DNA of 9,712 nucleotides. Origin: Thermoleophilia bacterium. Lineage in GTDB: Bacteria; Actinomycetota; Thermoleophilia; Gaiellales; Gaiellaceae. The notes beneath the pieces are model-generated. The model made no database searches, was not told where the DNA came from, and was given only the letters and a program-made list of their open reading frames with translations. The translations under genes and the position numbers were made by a program. Each line of letters begins with the position of its first letter. Positions within the stretch are counted from its first letter, which is position 1. Location of the stretch: contig JAERMP010000110.1 in the NCBI GenBank assembly GCA_016844515.1, positions 1 through 9,712 on the forward strand. The letters run 5' to 3'. Below, in pieces: positions 6,455-9,712 of this stretch.

Positions 6455-7255
6455 ATGAGCACGCAGAGCACGCACACGTGGATCGACGGCCGCGCAAAGG
6501 GCCGTGCGGTCGTCCTCGTCGGAGCCATTGCCCTCGTTTGGGTGGCGGCGGGCTCCGCGGGGAAGCCGCCACCACCATGCACCTTCTCAGCGGGCGTCAC
6601 TATCGCGCGTACGACCGTCACCGGCACGCCCGGGAACGACAACATCGACTGCCAGAACGCGAAGCGCGGAATGACGATCAACGGCGGCGGCGGTAATGAC
6701 TTCATCGTGGGTGGACCAAAGGGCGACACGATCCACCTCACCGATGGCCTGGCCAGCGGCCAGGGCGGTAACGACACCATCATCGCCGATGCGGGCGGCA
6801 ACAGCGTGAATGCTGGAGGCGACGAGGGCGATGACTTCATCGACCTGACGTCGCTGAGCGGGACGTTGTCCTCCAGCGCGAGTGGCGGTGCCGGAAACGA
6901 CGTGATCAACGGTTCGCCGGGCCGCGACAACATCGGCGGGGACGCGGGCGACGACTCGCTGAACGGAAACGGCGGACCTGACTCGGTCAGCGGCGAAGAC
7001 GGCAGCGACCAGCTGAGCGGCGGAGACGGTGACGACGAGCTTACTGATGGACAATATCCCGACTCCAACGAAGTTGACTTGTACGATGCCGGCGAGACGG
7101 GCGAAACTGCCGGAGACTACTGCAACGACTACGACGGGACCGGTGCTGGTACCGACGGCACCGTCGGGTCCGTTTCCGCCGTCCAAGACGACATCGGACT
7201 CGCACCAGCTACGAGCAGCTGCGAGACGATCCACGTGGCCCCAGCCCTGGCATAG
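6455..7255 (+). CDS. Secreted RTX-like calcium-binding repeat protein
   Basis: A 266-residue acidic, Gly/Asp/Asn-rich protein. An N-terminal hydrophobic segment (about residues 18-34, after KGR) looks like a signal peptide, so it is probably exported. From about residue 57 there are repeated GGxGxDxhx-type nonapeptides of the RTX family: TPGNDNI, GGGGNDFIVGG, GQGGNDTII, GGDEGDDFIDL, GGAGNDVING, GDAGDDSLNGN, GGPDSVSGEDGSDQLSGGDGDDEL. In this family such turns stack into a calcium-filled beta-roll. The 195-266 tail is Asp-rich with Cys223 and Cys256; two more cysteines are at 42 and 66. No enzymatic domain is visible, so a structural or adhesive role is likely. ATG 6455 has AAAGGGG (6439-6445) upstream. 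It stands between the NHL unit and a strong terminator. Confidence 0.85.
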   Translation: MSTQSTHTWIDGRAKGRAVVLVGAIALVWVAAGSAGKPPPPCTFSAGVTIARTTVTGTPGNDNIDCQNAKRGMTINGGGGNDFIVGGPKGDTIHLTDGLASGQGGNDTIIADAGGNSVNAGGDEGDDFIDLTSLSGTLSSSASGGAGNDVINGSPGRDNIGGDAGDDSLNGNGGPDSVSGEDGSDQLSGGDGDDELTDGQYPDSNEVDLYDAGETGETAGDYCNDYDGTGAGTDGTVGSVSAVQDDIGLAPATSSCETIHVAPALA

Positions 7256-7297
7256 CGTCACCCAGGCTCGTTAGCGGTCTCGCAGTGACTTCAAGAG

Positions 7298-7323
7298 GAA
7301 GGCCCGCCACCCGGCGGGCCTTC
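7298..7323. terminator. Intrinsic terminator after the RTX-like gene
   Basis: GAAGGCCCGCC (7298-7308), loop ACCC and GGCGGGCCTTC (7313-7323) form a perfect 11-bp stem 43 nt past the stop codon of the RTX-like gene. The downstream side is GCTTCTGG, only modestly T-rich. It should insulate the pre-smc region from upstream transcription. Confidence 0.8.
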
Positions 7324-7358
7324 GCTTCTGGCCGACCGAGTTGGCCGGCGTCAGAACT

Positions 7359-7449
7359 CTCGGGAAACCCCTGGTGCGAGCGGTCGCCCGTGTCCCTACG
7401 CTCGCCTCCGTAGACCGTTTGTCAGCGAATCAAAGGAGGGAGCACGAGC
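7359..7449 (+). promoter_or_regulatory. Second copy of the NHL operator/promoter/leader without a gene (copy B)
   Basis: CTCGGGAAACCCCTGG (7359-7374) matches the LuxR operator pattern at 14 of 16 positions, and TACGCT (7397-7402) lies at exactly the same distance as in copy A. The leader keeps AAAGGAGGG (7432-7440), but the ATG of copy A is ACG here (7444-7446). No reading frame with a proper start follows before smc. Predicted transcription start is near 7408. This is probably the nearest promoter for smc, or the promoter of a small RNA. Confidence 0.6.
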
Positions 7450-7514
7450 CATCAGTCGCTGACGCACGAGAAGCGCCGCGGAGACCGGACCCTCCTGGTC
7501 TCCGCGGCGCGTCT
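7408..7514 (+). ncRNA. Candidate small RNA or smc 5' attenuator
   Basis: The span from the predicted start (about 7408) to the end of the trailer repeat would make an RNA of roughly 105 nt. It carries a free AGGAGGG (7434-7440) and a perfect 14-bp hairpin (7473-7486 with 7497-7510) whose 10-nt loop GGACCCTCCT can pair with it. The stem is conserved with a compensatory change relative to 6236-6275, which supports an RNA fold. It may be a C-rich-loop regulatory RNA, an attenuator in the smc leader, or only a remnant of a deleted NHL gene. Expression cannot be judged from sequence. Confidence 0.4.
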
Positions 7515-7547
7515 GTCGTCCGTCGCGGGCGCGAGAATGCCGCTTCG

Positions 7548-9065
7548 GTGCACCTGCGCACGCTTCGCATCCGCGGCTTCAAGTCGTTCCCCGAACCGCT
7601 CGAGATCACGCTCGAGCCGGGTGTGGCCGTCATCGTCGGGCCGAACGGCTCCGGTAAGTCGAACATCGCCGACGCGGTCGTGTGGGCTGCCGGCTCGCTG
7701 ACCCCGTCCGAGCTTCGCGCCGAGAAGCCCGACGACGTCCTCTTCGCAGGCGGAGGCGACCGGAGAGCAGCCGATCACTGCGAGGTCGAGCTCATCTTCG
7801 ACAATGAGGACGACGCGTGGCCCGACCTCGACTTCAGCGAGGTATCGATCGCCCGCCGACTTGTGCGCGGAGCGGAGGGGCAGTACCTCGTGAATCGGGC
7901 GTCCGTACGCCGTACAGATCTCGTAGAGTTGCTCGCCGACGTCGGCCTCGGGGCTTCGATGCACTCGATCGTCGGGCAGGGCAAGGTCGAGCAGGTACTT
8001 GCCTCCAAGCCCGAGGACAGGCGTGCCTTCGTCGAAGAGGCAGCAGGTCTCGGGAAGTTCAAACGGCGTCGTCACCGAGCGGAGCTGAAGCTCGCTCGCG
8101 TCGCGTTGCAGGTCGAACGGGCGCACGATGTCGAGGATGAGGTACGGAAGCGCCTCCGCCCGCTGGCTCTCCAGGCGACCGCGGCCGAACGCGCAGAGAA
8201 GCTTGCGCTCGAGGTCGACGCGCTGCGCGCCCGAATCGCGCAGCTCGACCTCGCCGACTCCGACGCGCGGCGCTCCGACTCGGAGGGGCGACGGGATGCT
8301 GCTGCGCTCGCGCGGCGCGGGGCACAGTCCCGACTCGAAGGTCTGCTGACCGACCGAACCCGTGCCGAGGACGAGCTTTCCGACGCCGCCGGCCGCCGTG
8401 AGGCCGCGGTCGCTGCGCTCTATCGACTGCAAGGCGGCATCGAGCGGCTCGGGCTTCGCGGCGAGGCGGCGACTGCGCTGCTCGAGCGCTTCAGGAGCGA
8501 GGTTCCGGCGGAGCCGGACGGCGCGAAAGAACCCGACGATGCGGCCCGCCTCGAGCTCGAGGCAGCGCGCTCTGCCGAAGCTGCCCGCGTCGCAGAACGA
8601 GAGCACACGGGTCTCGTCGAGCGTGCCGCGCTCGTGCGCGAGCGGGCTCGGGCGCTTGAGCAGGCGCTCGCCGAGCAGGAGGGACTTCCACCAGCCGCGC
8701 GGGCGCTCGCCGAGCAAGGCTCGAGCCTGGCGCTGGCCGCCCTCGAGGTCGAGCCCGGTATGGAGCGGGCCGTTGCTGCCGCGCTGCGCTCACGGGCCTC
8801 GGCCGTTCTCGCCGACGATCCCGTCGTCGGGCTCGCGCTTCTCCAGCGCTTCTCCAGCGTGCTCGCGCAGCAGGGCTGGGCAGCCTCATCGTGCTCACGG
8901 GCTCTGAACCTCAGGAGCTCGTACGGGAGTTCCCGGTCGTCTCGCTGGACGCACTGCTCGACGTTCACGTCCCGTCGGTCACTTCGGAGGGGTTCGGGCA
9001 CGACCCCGTCCGCGGCGAGCTGTGGTTCGCCGGCGAGACCGCTGAGGCCGTCCTGCTCGAGCTGA
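7548..9065 (+). CDS. smc: SMC chromosome-condensation ATPase, N-terminal part, cut short by a frameshift
   Basis: SMC with ScpA/ScpB compacts and separates chromosomes. The start is GTG 7548 (HLRTLRIRGFKSF, the standard SMC beginning); the frame is open further upstream but that is leader DNA. Walker A GPNGSGKSN is at residues 31-39, then the head sequence LRAEKPDDVLFAG and VEEAAGLGKFKRRR (about 162-175). A coiled coil runs from about 175 to 378 and the hinge begins near 380. An 11-bp tandem duplication at 8838-8859 shifts the frame. After residue 434 the protein would have 71 unrelated residues and stop at 9065, giving 505 residues without the rest of the hinge, the second coil or the Walker B/signature head. 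Removing one repeat copy restores LALLQRARAAGLGSLIVLTG. Either a real mutation or an assembly fault. The ribosome binding site is weak. Confidence 0.9.
   Translation: MHLRTLRIRGFKSFPEPLEITLEPGVAVIVGPNGSGKSNIADAVVWAAGSLTPSELRAEKPDDVLFAGGGDRRAADHCEVELIFDNEDDAWPDLDFSEVSIARRLVRGAEGQYLVNRASVRRTDLVELLADVGLGASMHSIVGQGKVEQVLASKPEDRRAFVEEAAGLGKFKRRRHRAELKLARVALQVERAHDVEDEVRKRLRPLALQATAAERAEKLALEVDALRARIAQLDLADSDARRSDSEGRRDAAALARRGAQSRLEGLLTDRTRAEDELSDAAGRREAAVAALYRLQGGIERLGLRGEAATALLERFRSEVPAEPDGAKEPDDAARLELEAARSAEAARVAEREHTGLVERAALVRERARALEQALAEQEGLPPAARALAEQGSSLALAALEVEPGMERAVAAALRSRASAVLADDPVVGLALLQRFSSVLAQQGWAASSCSRALNLRSSYGSSRSSRWTHCSTFTSRRSLRRGSGTTPSAASCGSPARPLRPSCSS
8835..8859. repeat. 11-bp tandem duplication in the smc hinge
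   Basis: CTTCTCCAGCG (8838-8848) is repeated without a gap at 8849-8859; counting shared flanks, the 11-bp period holds from 8835 to 8859. Eleven is not a multiple of three, so the duplication alone explains the smc frameshift. Confidence 0.92.
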
Positions 9066-9712
9066 AAGCGCGACTTCGCGTGCTGTCTGCCGAGGCGGCC
9101 GAGCTCGAGGAACGGGCGGCCGCCGCAGCCATCACCGTCGAAGAGGCGACGGCGGCCTCACGTGCAGCCGAGTTGGCATACGGACGGACGGCTCCGAAGC
9201 TCCGAACGCAGGTCGATGCTCGGTTGCTCGGCCGGCTGATCGCCGGCGCCGATGCGCTCGCGCACGGCATCGTCTCGGCACAGCGAAGCGCCGAGCGGCT
9301 CGACGCGCCGCTGCGAGCCCGTGTCGACGCGGGGGCCCTGCGCTCTGGCGGGCTCGGGGACGAGCTGCGCAGGCTCGGAGCAGCCGAAGTCGGGCTCCGT
9401 CAGGAGCTCGAGGAGGCGAGTCAGCGCTTGACGAGCGCCGAGGTGGAGATCGCCCGCATCGACGCGGAGACGACCGACGCCACGCGACGGCTCGAGGCGG
9501 CGGGCGAGGTCGATCCAGCAGAAGGCGATGACCGCGACGAACTTGCGGCCAAGGTCGAGCGGCTCGAGATGCGCCGAACGACGCTCGGCCAGGTGAACCC
9601 GCTCGCGCGCGAAGAGTACGACGCGGAGAAGGAGCGCCTCACGGATCTCCAGGCGCAGCGGGAGGATCTCGAGAAGAGCCTCGCGGAGCTCGAGCGGCTC
9701 CGCGCCGATCTG
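8849..9712 (+). CDS. smc: SMC, rest of hinge and second coiled coil (downstream frame, runs off the window)
   Basis: This is the continuation of smc in the frame that follows the 11-bp duplication. It reads LLQRARAAGLGSLIVLTGSE and stays open to the last base. It holds the second half of the hinge (to about 9055), an Ala/Glu/Arg-rich coiled coil, and near 9586-9620 the SMC motif LGQVNPLAREEY that precedes the C-terminal head. The Walker B and ABC signature would lie past the edge. It has no start of its own with a recognisable ribosome binding site, so it is probably made only if the frame is intact in the real genome. The lack of stop codons over about 860 nt suggests either a recent mutation or an error. 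Confidence 0.85.

Noticed and set aside
6436..6696. Alternative open frame from ATG 6436 overlapping the RTX-like gene
   Set aside because: It lacks RTX repeats and ends inside the gene; the 6455 frame has a signal peptide and repeats.
6660..7040. DNA-level tandem repeat or CRISPR-like array in the RTX region
   Set aside because: Repetition is at the protein level (Gly/Asp nonapeptides) with no constant repeat and spacer pattern.
7341..7547. N-terminal extension of SMC of about 69 residues
   Set aside because: The frame is open upstream of 7548, but this DNA is the duplicated operator, leader and hairpin, and the protein from GTG 7548 begins exactly as SMC proteins do.
8871..8880. Programmed -1 frameshift in smc
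   Set aside because: No slippery heptamer is present, and the 11-bp tandem duplication explains the frame change exactly.

Overview
The window is high-GC DNA with long in-frame genes, GTG starts and the chromosomal order acpP - rnc - (insert) - smc. Together with a large ATPase-type LuxR (LAL) regulator and secreted NHL and RTX proteins, this suggests a high-GC actinobacterium, perhaps of the Thermoleophilia. The lineage call is inference from gene content, not from a marker. All recognised genes are on the + strand.

Layout. 1-160: no gene; a perfect 30-nt inverted repeat lies before acpP. 161-1106: acpP (acyl carrier protein) and rnc (RNase III), housekeeping genes that overlap or are tightly coupled. 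1102-2055: a decayed IS481-family insertion sequence placed exactly on the rnc stop codon. It has terminal inverted repeats, an NCTAGN target duplication, a hairpin that can hide the transposase ribosome binding site, and a twice-frameshifted transposase. 2056-2166: a LuxR-type operator and probable promoter. 2167-4902: an intact 911-residue LAL regulator. 5029-6204: a secreted NHL beta-propeller protein. 6455-7255: a secreted RTX-like calcium-binding protein ending at a strong terminator. 7359-7514: a gene-less second copy of the NHL gene's promoter/leader fused to a second copy of its 3' hairpin. 7548-9712: smc (chromosome condensation), running off the window and broken in the hinge by an 11-bp tandem duplication.

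How the parts may work together. The sequence 32 nt before the LAL start fits, as I remember it, the PimM-type LuxR operator consensus CTVGGGAWWTCCCBAG. Two 14/16 matches lie before the NHL gene and before smc, each the same distance from a TACGCT hexamer. This suggests a LAL-centred regulon: autoregulation, control of the secreted NHL protein, and a captured promoter in front of smc or a small RNA. The NHL and pre-smc copies share about 88% of a 92-nt leader and about 84% of a 61-nt trailer. The trailer forms a stem with a compensatory base change and an identical loop, GGACCCTCCT, that is complementary to the Shine-Dalgarno sequence in the leader. The pre-smc copy therefore looks like the NHL transcription unit with its coding sequence removed: a candidate regulatory RNA or attenuator. 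This is the most novel-looking part of the window.
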